DNA of 17,206 nt from assembly GCA_030374735.1 (NCBI GenBank), contig JASCIV010000538.1, positions 1-17,206 on the forward strand. Direction: 5' to 3'. This DNA is from Gracilaria caudata (Eukaryota; Rhodophyta; Florideophyceae; Gracilariales; Gracilariaceae). Below are positions 8,361 to 15,762 of this stretch, one piece after another. The stretch's first letter is position 1. Each line of letters begins with the position of its first letter. The notes under the pieces are model-generated. The model saw nothing but the letters and a program-made list of their open reading frames with translations, was not told where the DNA came from and ran no database searches. The position numbers and the translations under genes were made by a program.

Positions 8361-9086
8361 ATGCATAGAGTGAATCTGACATTCATAGCGGGCGCACCAT
8401 TGCCAACACGAGCCAATCGCCGCGTGAATCTGGTCTGTAGAAGACCAACAATGACTGCCGCTGCGGCCTCACATACTTTGGACGGCAGGACAATCTCAGG
8501 CCCGTTGCAACCCGTTGGACAAAACATTCTCGTCAAGGTCGCAGAATCACCTGACACTACCACCGGTGGCCTATTTCTTGCCGCTTCGGCAAAGGAAAAG
8601 CCGACATATGGTGAAGCGATTGAAGTCGGTCCGGGAAAGTATTTCCCCAACGGGATTCAAGTGCCCATGAACATCGAGAAGGGAGATTATGTGTTGTATG
8701 GAAAGTATGGTGGCACCGACCTTGATTATGACGGAGAGAAACACACTATTGTTACTCAAGACGACATTTTGTGCAAGCTGGAAAATGGCGAGTATTCTGC
8801 TGCTGCTGTGCATCCTGTTCAGGACAGGTTGCTCGTCAAGGTCGATGAAGCTCCAGATGAAACATCTTCTGGAATAATTTTGTCCAAAACAGCGAAGACA
8901 AAATCAACTTCTGGTAAGATTGTTGCTATGGGTCCTGGACGCTTTATGGAGAACGGTCAAATTGAACCTCTTGCCTTTGCAGTTGGTGAAACTGTGTACT
9001 ACGGAAAGTACAGTGGTACGGATGTCGAGTTTGGCGGAGAGCAGTACATGATGATTCGTATGGCAGATGTCTACGCTAAACTATAG
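8361..9086 (+). CDS. cpn20: Plastid co-chaperonin Cpn20 (two tandem GroES domains)
   Basis: A 241-residue protein. Residues 1 to about 30 (MHRVNLTFIAGAPLPTRANR, basic, with Phe) look like a plastid transit peptide. Two Cpn10/GroES domains follow: about 48-141 (PVGQNILVKV, mobile loop PDTTTGGLFL, VGPGKYFPNG, GDYVLYGKYGGTDL, ILCKLENG) and about 150-241 (PVQDRLLVKV, mobile loop PDETSSGIIL, MGPGRFMENG, GETVYYGKYSGTDV, VYAKL). The hydrophobic tripeptides in the loops (LFL, IIL) are what docks on Cpn60. The double architecture is that of chloroplast Cpn20, which caps the Cpn60 folding chamber and assists Rubisco folding. ATG 8361 is the first in frame and starts the targeting sequence; a later ATG at residue 31 would give an untargeted form. 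Confidence 0.93.
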   Translation: MHRVNLTFIAGAPLPTRANRRVNLVCRRPTMTAAAASHTLDGRTISGPLQPVGQNILVKVAESPDTTTGGLFLAASAKEKPTYGEAIEVGPGKYFPNGIQVPMNIEKGDYVLYGKYGGTDLDYDGEKHTIVTQDDILCKLENGEYSAAAVHPVQDRLLVKVDEAPDETSSGIILSKTAKTKSTSGKIVAMGPGRFMENGQIEPLAFAVGETVYYGKYSGTDVEFGGEQYMMIRMADVYAKL

Positions 9087-10062
9087 GTGCCCCACTGATT
9101 TTCAACTTCATGCTGTGCGTGTCATCAGGACAATTCAACTTGCGCGCTTCGGGGCTAACGTCGAGTGACTGGCATCACGCCCAAGGAATCGACTGCACGG
9201 AGGTATATACTGCTGATTGGTTGCTGCGTGAGTCTTTCATTCACTACATTGCCCATGAGCTGTTTAGATTAAAGCGAAGCCCGGATTCGAGACTAATCCT
9301 CACGAATGGTCTAACCGTAGCGATACTAAGCATTACACGTAAATCCAAACGCGCGTGCAGCGTCTCAATTCAGTTGTATGCGTGCTCTCAAGCACTCAGT
9401 CGGCAAACAATCTCGCCATTTGAAGAGGGGAGAAGTTTCCCTTGCACAAGATCGTTTCTATCCGACTTCAGAGCCTAGAGAGATCCAGCCTGCTGATATC
9501 CCTCGTACTCTTCGCGCATTTTTTGTCACGTGCACGATGTCCCCGAGCTTTTTCTCCCGCTCAGTTGTGGCCAGAAATCTCGATCCATACCAACGAACCA
9601 CGTGATTGGCATTGGCTCCATGGTGGAGCGCATGCCAATTGAGACGTCTGTTTCGCCGAGTTTTACATGTATGGCCTTCAGAGCGCAACGTTCTGCTGGT
9701 TGTCTTGATGAAGAAATAAAACGCGTTTCTCTCGAGGAAACGAAAAAGGCGACGTTGCTGCTCATCATCAATCATTGTAAAAGTTTAGTACAAATCGTGC
9801 AATCTACTCATCGCTTTGGAATTTCGGCGAAACCCGGAACTTTTGCTCCTGCTCCCCAGCTAGGTATCACACGCTGCTTTTGGTTTTTTGCACCTTGCTG
9901 ATGGTGGATTCACAGAGTACTATTGTCATATTCCATTACGTCGTAAAACTTCATAGTCGTGCGATCCGCTCACCATTCTCCCTCATTCTATAAGAGAGCG
10001 GCGGGTGGTCATAAACTTGACGCAAATACATGCAGCGTGATGGCAGCAACGGCGCAGCCAAA
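9087..10062. other. Region without a convincing gene
   Basis: Almost 1 kb. Overlapping open frames of 75-125 codons occur on both strands (for example plus 9110-9478 and 9530-9901, minus 9458-9775), but none shows a domain, a good start or a consistent composition. A minus-strand stretch at about 9690-9530 reads fairly naturally (ETDVSIGMRSTMEPMPITWF) and might be an exon or relic, but cannot be assigned. On the minus strand at about 10035-9957, just past the kinase fragment, a short frame ends in MRENGERIARL. Confidence 0.4.
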
Positions 10063-10266
10063 CTAAGCAAAGTTACCACACAGAAAACCTTTCAGCACGT
10101 CAAGAACGTAGGGATCGCTCACTGGACCAAACTCTATCTCATAACTCGGATCCATAATACGCTGCATCTTGCGGTTCACCTGCTTAATATGGGCAAATGG
10201 AGTTCGACCGTACACGATTTGATACAAGATACATCCCAAGCAATTAGGAGGGCGCCCCGAAGACAA
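10063..10266 (-). pseudogene. Mps1/TTK-like protein kinase C-lobe fragment
   Basis: The minus strand reads LGCILYQIVYGRTPFAHIKQ, then MDPSYEIEFGP and YVLDVLKGFL. This is characteristic of the C-lobe of Mps1/TTK spindle-checkpoint kinases (LGCILYxMxYGxTPF... IIDPxxEIEF... DLxDVLKxCL). Only subdomains IX-X are present. The preceding SDxWS motif is degraded to RPPNC, losing the invariant Asp and spacing. No N-lobe, HRD or DFG is found in the 220 bp upstream, and the frame stops just after the fragment, where the rest of subdomain XI should be. There is no ATG. It is read as a partial duplicated, decayed copy; an exon of a rearranged or intron-rich gene is the alternative. The family assignment is solid, the gene status less so. 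Confidence 0.6.
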
Positions 10267-10485
10267 ACAACAACAATTGGAGAGACTAGGGCAAATGGAG
10301 AGTTCAATGATAGAAAACGTGAGGTTTCACAAGAAGTGAGATTTGGTTTAATGAGAAACTTTGGTGGCTTCGTGTGTTCTGCAACGAGGGACCGGACGAT
10401 ATTATAAGTGATACCGTAACACGGGGTTTACGGGTAACATTAGTCGCAACAGCACTTGTAGTGTAGGTTACGGGCACATGAAAAC

Positions 10486-11277
10486 TCATTCCGATGTCGA
10501 GGTAGAACTATTGAATTGTTCCTCTGAAAATAGATTCGCATCCCCAAAAGATAAGCGCTTGGCATGCTCCCAGTCTCTCCCCATTGAGGATAAAGCTTTC
10601 GTAGTAACGTCCAGTAGCGCAGCTAAGGCTCTCTTAACATGCAAAACTTCTTGAAAAGGCAATCCTTCTTGGTGCTGAGTGTTGCCGAGAATACATTCTC
10701 TCATTCCCCTCGTTATTCGTGAAGCACTTTCAGCAACTGAACCATATTTCAGAACTGCATGTGCCAACGTAGAAGTGAACTCATCCCCTAGGTGGAACTT
10801 CACTTCTGTCGAGAAAAAGTCTTCGTTCGAAGCTTCCTCTAGCGCTGCACTTGAAACATGCATGCCCAAGAATTGAAGGTCCGGAACAGTCAGATCATCT
10901 CGAATTCCATCCATAGCAACACTGTGAGGTTCCCCTTCACGTGGCTGATTAACTGAAGAGCGCGAAACACGGGGAAACCACTCGCTGCACCAGAGAGCTT
11001 TCACATCGTTAAGAGCGTCTGCCGCACACGGTACATCAGGCTTTTGTGCCTCGCAAGAGTTTGATTGATGTTCAGCCCTATCCAATTTGAAGTTGTGGAA
11101 AGCGACTGAGCTTGAGAGAGAGAGAGACGTTTGTTCGGTCACAAGTGAAGGGGGCCTGGTGTCATGGGGGCCCGGAGGTAGGCGAGGTGGGTGCCAGGCG
11201 TCGCCGGTTACACGCCGCAGCTGTAAGTTGAAAAAGTCGACTCTCCACTTGTCTGACGATTGCTGATTGTCAAACAT
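10486..11277 (-). CDS. Hypothetical protein, 263 residues
   Basis: An ATG-started open frame with no recognised domain. Residues 1 to about 120 are rich in Pro, Ser and Arg and probably disordered. From about 125 the sequence becomes more ordered and partly helical (LAHAVLKYGSVAESASRITR, HVKRALAALLDVTTKALSSM), ending in a Ser/Thr-rich tail. The length of the frame and the ordered C-terminal half favour a real gene. A same-frame segment ends in a TGA immediately before this ATG (11278-11489), so an upstream exon or a longer protein cannot be excluded. The kinase relic lies downstream on the same strand, but nothing links the two. Confidence 0.5.
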   Translation of the reverse strand: MFDNQQSSDKWRVDFFNLQLRRVTGDAWHPPRLPPGPHDTRPPSLVTEQTSLSLSSSVAFHNFKLDRAEHQSNSCEAQKPDVPCAADALNDVKALWCSEWFPRVSRSSVNQPREGEPHSVAMDGIRDDLTVPDLQFLGMHVSSAALEEASNEDFFSTEVKFHLGDEFTSTLAHAVLKYGSVAESASRITRGMRECILGNTQHQEGLPFQEVLHVKRALAALLDVTTKALSSMGRDWEHAKRLSFGDANLFSEEQFNSSTSTSE

Positions 11278-11489
11278 TCAGCGCCAGGGCTTGTACCGCG
11301 TTCGGCCGATATCAACTCGCCGACCTTTTGAAAGAATAGCCGTGCCTGAGGCTCGACTCTTCCGTGGATGTAAACCACGCTTGATCTTGAAGAACGGACC
11401 CTGATTCGATGATGAAATCAGGACTTCGTTTTCTCGAAGCAAACAAGCTATTCGTACCGAAGGACACACGTACAGCTCTTGAGGGGCAG
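11278..11489 (-). other. Possible exon or 5' leader segment
   Basis: On the minus strand, an acceptor-like CTTACACACTACAG is followed by an open segment that reads naturally (ELYVCPSVRIACLLRENEVL, then a basic RGLHPRKSRASG and RRVDIGRTRYKPWR). It closes with TGA directly abutting the ATG of the 263-residue ORF in the same frame. It has no ATG of its own. It could be an exon of a separate small protein or the 5' leader of the following gene. Confidence 0.2.
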
Positions 11490-11765
11490 CTGTAGTGTGT
11501 AAGTTGCGGAGTCAGTCTGACGTTTACAACGTTCAAGATCCGTCTACACCCACTGCATCGTTTCTTATATTTAATGCACTGAGTCTGTTCAGTGTTTCCC
11601 GCCCTCAAATCTGTGCGTTGTGTTCTCCGTCTTCTTCCTCTTTATGTTGCATTTTCGATATGCAGGCTTTACTCCTTCCTTTTAATACCGTCCGACGTCT
11701 TGTTCTTAAAAAGAGTTAGATGATATGGGTATCAAAAGGTGAGATTATGAAATTGAAGCTGTGTT

Positions 11766-12287
11766 TTAATGAATTGGGATAAATGGCTTGGCTGTCGGAT
11801 TTAAAGCAGAGGTGACTGCTTTGTGTATGTGAGATGGAATGAATGGTCTAGCTGCTGGGTTTAAAGCAGTCTTAACTATTCTGTGTTTGTGCTGCTGCGG
11901 CACAAATTCTTGCGCGTTTGGATTTAAATGAAATGGATGAAATGACCCATGACGCTTTTCATTCGCTGGAACAAATTCTTCAGCATCTGGGTTGAGATAT
12001 GTACCCTTCGTAGTTTTTTGCGGGGCGGGCGGACTGTGGGTTCGGTGGGACTTTCGGCTGCTGCGCAGCCACCTGGTACGAATCCAATGTTTGCCCTCAA
12101 TTGAAGATTTGAGGCTGGAGTGAAGGGTATTCACCCCATCGCCGAGGCTCCAGCTCTGTTTACGCTCAAAGAGCGTTGTGTACCGAACATGGCAACCACT
12201 GGGAACCACTGCTTCGCCAGCGCCCCTACCCTTCACGAGAAACGCCATGCCTAAGCCAGTATCAATCGAACTGCAGAAGGACAGCAT
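11766..12287 (-). CDS. Small protein with four tandem PAM2 (PABP-binding) motifs
   Basis: A 173-residue protein. Its C-terminal half holds four PAM2-like motifs: YLNPDAEEFVP (97-107), HLNPNAQEFVP (120-130), ALNPAARPFIP (141-151) and ALNPTAKPFIP (161-171), spaced 20-23 residues. PAM2 (LNPxAxxFxP) binds the MLLE domain of poly(A)-binding protein, as in PAIP2, ataxin-2 and plant ERD15/CID proteins. All key residues (Leu, Asn, Pro, Ala, Phe, Pro) are kept in all four. The first two resemble the NPNAKEFVP type, the last two the plant ERD15-like FIP type. The linkers are His/Lys-rich. The N-terminal 90 residues have no recognised domain and are basic. ATG 12287 is used; residue 14 is an alternative. 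A role in mRNA translation or turnover through PABP is inferred. Confidence 0.7.
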   Translation of the reverse strand: MLSFCSSIDTGLGMAFLVKGRGAGEAVVPSGCHVRYTTLFERKQSWSLGDGVNTLHSSLKSSIEGKHWIRTRWLRSSRKSHRTHSPPAPQKTTKGTYLNPDAEEFVPANEKRHGSFHPFHLNPNAQEFVPQQHKHRIVKTALNPAARPFIPSHIHKAVTSALNPTAKPFIPIH

Positions 12288-13542
12288 TATGGCAATGACT
12301 TTGGTATTCTTTCAAAATATAAGCTCTCGAAGAAAAGTGCACTGGAGATATTCTGGAGTGCTCCTGTCCTAGTTGGTGAGTTCGCCTCTGGGTCTCAACC
12401 TTTATACCATTGACGCGTCTCCCAAGTTGGACGCTCCTCTCTGCTCCTCATCGAATCAACTCTCAAATAATTCGAGCAACTATCACGAAGAGGCCGCTTT
12501 CAAACAACCGGTCACGCCACTCCACAGCTGAACAATGCTAAAAAAGCGTTGCACTGTCAGTTGTACCGGTTCGCGCATTACTTGTCTGCTACATGCGGTT
12601 CGGAGAGCATTGCGAATAAATTCACGAATTAACTGCCGTCACGAAGAATCAGCGACACGGCAATATCCTTCAAAACTGCACTTGTCTCCGTCCGAGCTCA
12701 TGATGTGACTCTAATCTCAGCGATTAGAGTCACATTGTGAGGTTGTCACAGATCGTCCCCAGCAGCGCCTTGTTCGGGCCGTCTGATTGCCGCGCAGAGC
12801 TGTTCACGTCCTAAGCGACGTTCAGCACTCAAACCCTTTAGACTTGGTTTTCAACGATCAGTACAACGATAAAGAGTTTTGGTAGACTTGATTCGTCTAC
12901 ATTAAGCCGGAATCAAAACTATGACCTATCCTGAGCTGTGAAACCACATCACTTCCAGCTGGGTAAACATGAGAAATCACGTGCAGTAGTTTTTCGCGCT
13001 TTTTATTACACTGCTTTCGGTTTTACGCAGCGTACGACGAAGTGCCTGAATCGTTTGAAAAGTTGGGAAAGACCACCCAAGAAAGTCTCTGCATCACCTA
13101 CGAAGAAACGAACTGGTAAGAAACGACGTGTATTGCTTTAGAATGGAAGGACTCGTCTTCGCGGAAGAGCATGTGTTTTCCCTATCGTCCCTGAATATCT
13201 GTGTACAGGTTTGTCTATTTTCTTAACATCTTACGGTTTGAATTTCAAATTTTGAAGAGCCATCATCAAGAGGAGACGCCCAAACAAAAATTTGTTTGAG
13301 ACATGTAAGAGTCTTACGGTAAGATTTCCCAGCTCTGTAATTTGAACAAATTACAAAAGTGGGAGGTCATAGTACATATCTGTCGAAATTTTTGAAGAGG
13401 CCGAGATCCACCACTCATGCACCTCGGCTTTCGCTTCGATGTTGTCGCCAACCGGCAAATCTTATCGCCATCAACGGTTTAGTTCTCCTTACCCGACTTA
13501 TGACTAGCTTCCGTTTCTCTAACAGTTAACACTCGTATCGTC
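12288..13542. other. Divergent intergenic region between PAM2 and FN3-EMAPII genes
   Basis: About 1.25 kb between two divergent genes, so it should hold both promoters. It contains a perfect 14-bp hairpin (12703-12735), a smaller stem TGTAATTT/AAATTACA around 13336-13355 and a CAAACA.../TTTGTTTG near-palindrome at about 13280. A plus-strand stretch at 13031-13115, between an acceptor-like TTTTACGCAG and a GTAAGA donor, could be a small exon (YDEVPESFEKLGKTTQESL), but no partner exons were found. No tRNA or snRNA was recognised. Confidence 0.4.
12703..12735. repeat. Perfect 14-bp inverted repeat, 5-nt loop
   Basis: ATGTGACTCTAATC (12703-12716) and its exact reverse complement (12722-12735) flank the loop TCAGC. 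It sits in the divergent intergenic region, roughly 415 bp from the PAM2 gene start and 810 bp from the FN3-EMAPII start. A dimeric regulator site or a structured transcript are both possible. Confidence 0.75.
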
Positions 13543-14382
13543 ATGAGTAACGCGGGATTTATTGCTTCTACCGCAACTGCTTTGTGGCGGTCATCGGCAA
13601 CCAAGATATCCACAGAAGCCGTCGGAGAGCGAATGGTTTCCCTAGTGTGGTCAGGGAGACCAAGCAGTGCCTTCACAGTGCTGTACGCCCCAGTCGGCGC
13701 TAAATTTCGATCTCGACGAGTTGTAGCTCACCCTCGTGTGAATCTTACTGGCTTACGACCAGGAGTGCCGTATGAAGTTCGTGTGACGGGGGATGGATTC
13801 GACTCGTCGACTTCGTTCACAACTGCTGCAACTGCACAACCTGCTGGTGCAGTCAGTAAAGATGGAAGCTCAGAAGAACTGCCTATGACAGAGATTTCTC
13901 GGCTTGAGATAAGAGTCGGCAAAATTGTCGAGTGTGAGAAGCATCCCGATGCTGATTCCCTCTATGTTGAGAAAATCGACGTTGGGGAGGAAGAACTGCG
14001 TACTATCGTCTCTGGGCTTGTAAAGTACGTACCTGTGGAGAAAATGATAGGCCGCAATGTGATCGTCTTGTGTAATTTGAAACCAAGAGCTATGCGAGGC
14101 GTGTTTAGTCATGGAATGCTTCTCTGCGCTTCGAACGAAGATCACACTATCGTAGACCCCTTGTCAGCCCCGAGTGAAGCACCAATTGGAGAACTAATCA
14201 CATTTGATGGACATAAATCGGCCCCAATTGATCCAAGCAATAGGGCGACGAAGGCATTTGACAGAATTGCGGCCGGTCTGAAAACCAACAGCGACGGTGT
14301 AGCAATGTTTGAAGATGTCCCATTTTTGACTTCTGCTGGAGCCTGCTTCTCACCGGAAAAGCTCGTTGGGTCCATATCTTAA
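13543..14382 (+). CDS. tRNA-binding EMAPII-like protein with an N-terminal FN3-like domain
   Basis: A 279-residue protein. Residues about 115-279 match the EMAPII/Arc1p/p43-type tRNA-binding module. An OB-fold opens with ISRLEIRVGKIVECEKHPDA and continues with DSLYVEKIDVGEEELRTIVS, NVIVLCNLKPRAMRGVFSHG and MLLCAS. The EMAPII-specific C-terminal extension follows (GELITFDGH to FLTSAGACFSPEKLVGSIS). Such proteins deliver tRNA to aminoacyl-tRNA synthetases in cytosolic complexes. Residues about 21-94 look like a fibronectin type III sandwich (VSLVWSGRP, AFTVLYAPVG, the signature LTGLRPGVPYEVRVTG, then SFTT). In known relatives the N-terminus is usually GST-like, helical or a synthetase, so this arrangement is unusual. 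A linker of about 20 residues joins the domains. The start ATG is clear. It is convergent with the membrane-protein gene downstream. Confidence 0.88.
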   Translation: MSNAGFIASTATALWRSSATKISTEAVGERMVSLVWSGRPSSAFTVLYAPVGAKFRSRRVVAHPRVNLTGLRPGVPYEVRVTGDGFDSSTSFTTAATAQPAGAVSKDGSSEELPMTEISRLEIRVGKIVECEKHPDADSLYVEKIDVGEEELRTIVSGLVKYVPVEKMIGRNVIVLCNLKPRAMRGVFSHGMLLCASNEDHTIVDPLSAPSEAPIGELITFDGHKSAPIDPSNRATKAFDRIAAGLKTNSDGVAMFEDVPFLTSAGACFSPEKLVGSIS

Positions 14383-14417
14383 ATTAAAGTCTTTAAGATG
14401 AGGTTATCTAAGGTCAC

Positions 14418-14431
14418 AAGGTTAACCTTGG
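14418..14431. repeat. 14-bp perfect palindrome between convergent genes
   Basis: CAAGGTTAACCTTG is self-complementary and lies in the 63-bp gap between the stops of the EMAPII-like gene (+) and the membrane-protein gene (-). It is flanked by near-repeats TTATCTAAG, GTATCTAAG and CTATCTACA. It may help 3'-end formation for both transcripts; this is inference from position. Confidence 0.5.
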
Positions 14432-14445
14432 TATCTAAGACCTAT

Positions 14446-15211
14446 CTACACTAAGCAAGCAAGCGGTTGCGTATCCATACGCTGTGGACTGTCTGCTCCG
14501 AAAGCGTTGGCATCGCTCTCATCAAATGAAAAAGGTATTGACGAACCACATTCGCCATCGTCTTCTCCATCCTCATTTTCACCTTTTCCAAAACGCAAGT
14601 ATTTCATCACGGCAATACCACCGAACAGCAGTGCTGTTGCAATCCCAAGAGAACAGTATACGATACTGTTAACAGGATATGACCATCGCAATTTCACCCG
14701 GTTATCTTCAGTCAAGCGGCATGGCCATACTTCCATTCCGCAGGTTGAAGCGGAAGAACAGCCATCATGCTCCGGTGGGAAATCCCTTAGCCTATTGTAC
14801 TGAACCTGACGTGATATGTTGCCCACCTTAACAGTGAACAACCAGCACTTATGGCGCCCTTTCTCGATCGGGGCTGCGCTCAGCAGCGACTTTCTCCAGC
14901 ACGACAGATTAGCTTTTCTAATTACACACTGCACTTTCTTAGCATTCATCTACGTAGTACAAAAAACATATATGGTAACATTAACGAAGCTTTCAGTTAG
15001 TAATTGAAAAGTTTCAGTTGACTACGAAAGAATGTTTAAACATCTTGTGAATCAGTGATTAACGTACGAACTGGCGACTTGGAACCACGATGAAGACCAG
15101 CATGTAAAGAAGGATTAGGGTCGTAGCGACAAACGAAAGGAATCCCCAAAAGAGATAAACGCTGTTTCTACTAAAACCACGTCTACTCTTGAGAATATTC
15201 TGCGTTATCAT
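14446..15211 (-). CDS. Two-TM membrane protein with six-Cys ectodomain (spliced)
   Basis: Built from exons 15211-15068 and 14949-14446, giving 215 residues if it starts at ATG 15211 (MITQNILKSRRGFSRNSVYL). TM1 is about 20-43 (FVATTLILLYMLVFIVVP). An ectodomain follows with Cys 56, 65, 83, 112, 118 and 125, then TM2 at about 141-163 and an acidic tail (GENEDGEDDGECG). The ectodomain matches that of the adjacent upstream gene (DGCSSASTC against DGCNSTEQC, both C-x5-C-x6-C followed by Glu-Asp and Trp). This supports the splice. The upstream frame is open to an ATG at 15418, so an N-terminus longer by 69 residues is possible. The TM-Cys ectodomain-TM layout recalls BK-channel beta subunits, in topology only. 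Function unknown. Confidence 0.65.
14950..15067 (-). other. GT-AG intron, 118 nt, with TACTAAC branch site
   Basis: Minus-strand donor GTACGT at 15067, branch sequence TACTAAC (plus-strand 14996-15002), then a T-rich run and acceptor TACTACGTAG ending at 14950. Removal joins two open frames in phase 0 and restores an ectodomain homologous to the neighbouring gene. Another in-frame acceptor (GTGCAG, 21 nt further on) is possible. Confidence 0.75.
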
Positions 15212-15762
15212 ATCGTTTGTAAAAGTGTTTTGCAGCCGACTAAAGACGCATAAGCTGACCGTCACAACGACTTGGGAATCCACAAACACTGTGATCGAAG
15301 CAAACTCTCCCCGAACTCCGCTCTTATAAAGTGGTTTGTTGAAAGTCTGGATACTCCATACGGAACCGTTATGATGCCAAAAATGAGACAAAACCTCTTG
15401 TATGGCACCCGCTCGCATGAAGAAAACACCTCGTGAAGGTCATGGTAATTTCTCACACGAACTATCGAAATCGAGTTTGGAACCAAAACGAACGGCTGCG
15501 CAGCCGAAACAGGTCGTGTGACTTTTCTGAATGCAGGTGACGCAGTGACGTCCGTTAAAAAACACACCAGTGAGGGCAAGGGATAAATAGTGTTCAGGGG
15601 CATGCTCCCACACTCGTGTCGCACTCGGGACCATCGGCTCACCTTTCCTGGTTCGTATCGAGAGAAGTAGGGTTCAGTACTGGGTGAGAAGGATCGCTGA
15701 GGTAAAGCCCGGTAGCTCACCGTTTTGTTGACAGAATTGCGTGATGTATAGCGTTTGCGCTG
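15212..15762. other. Spacer between paralogous membrane-protein genes
   Basis: About 550 bp. On the minus strand the frame that follows the stop of the upstream membrane-protein gene stays open for more than 160 codons (down to 15262). A second frame has a cysteine-rich stretch (GRHCVTCIQKSHTTCFGCAA, about 15550-15490) that ends at a TGA before the 15418 ATG. A good donor-like AAAG|GTGAGC occurs at about 15634. Extra exons of either gene are possible; no exon could be fixed. Confidence 0.3.

Noticed and set aside
9110..9478. 122-codon plus-strand frame right after cpn20
   Set aside because: Starts 24 nt after the cpn20 stop but has no domain, a random-looking composition and no sign of dicistronic design.
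11105..11130. GA-rich microsatellite
   Set aside because: Only about six GA units inside the coding frame of the 263-residue ORF; too short to be notable.
12938..13141. 67-codon frame with a basic tail (PTKKRTGKKRRVLL)
   Set aside because: No ATG and no match to a ribosomal or histone tail; a competing frame between splice-like sites reads equally well.
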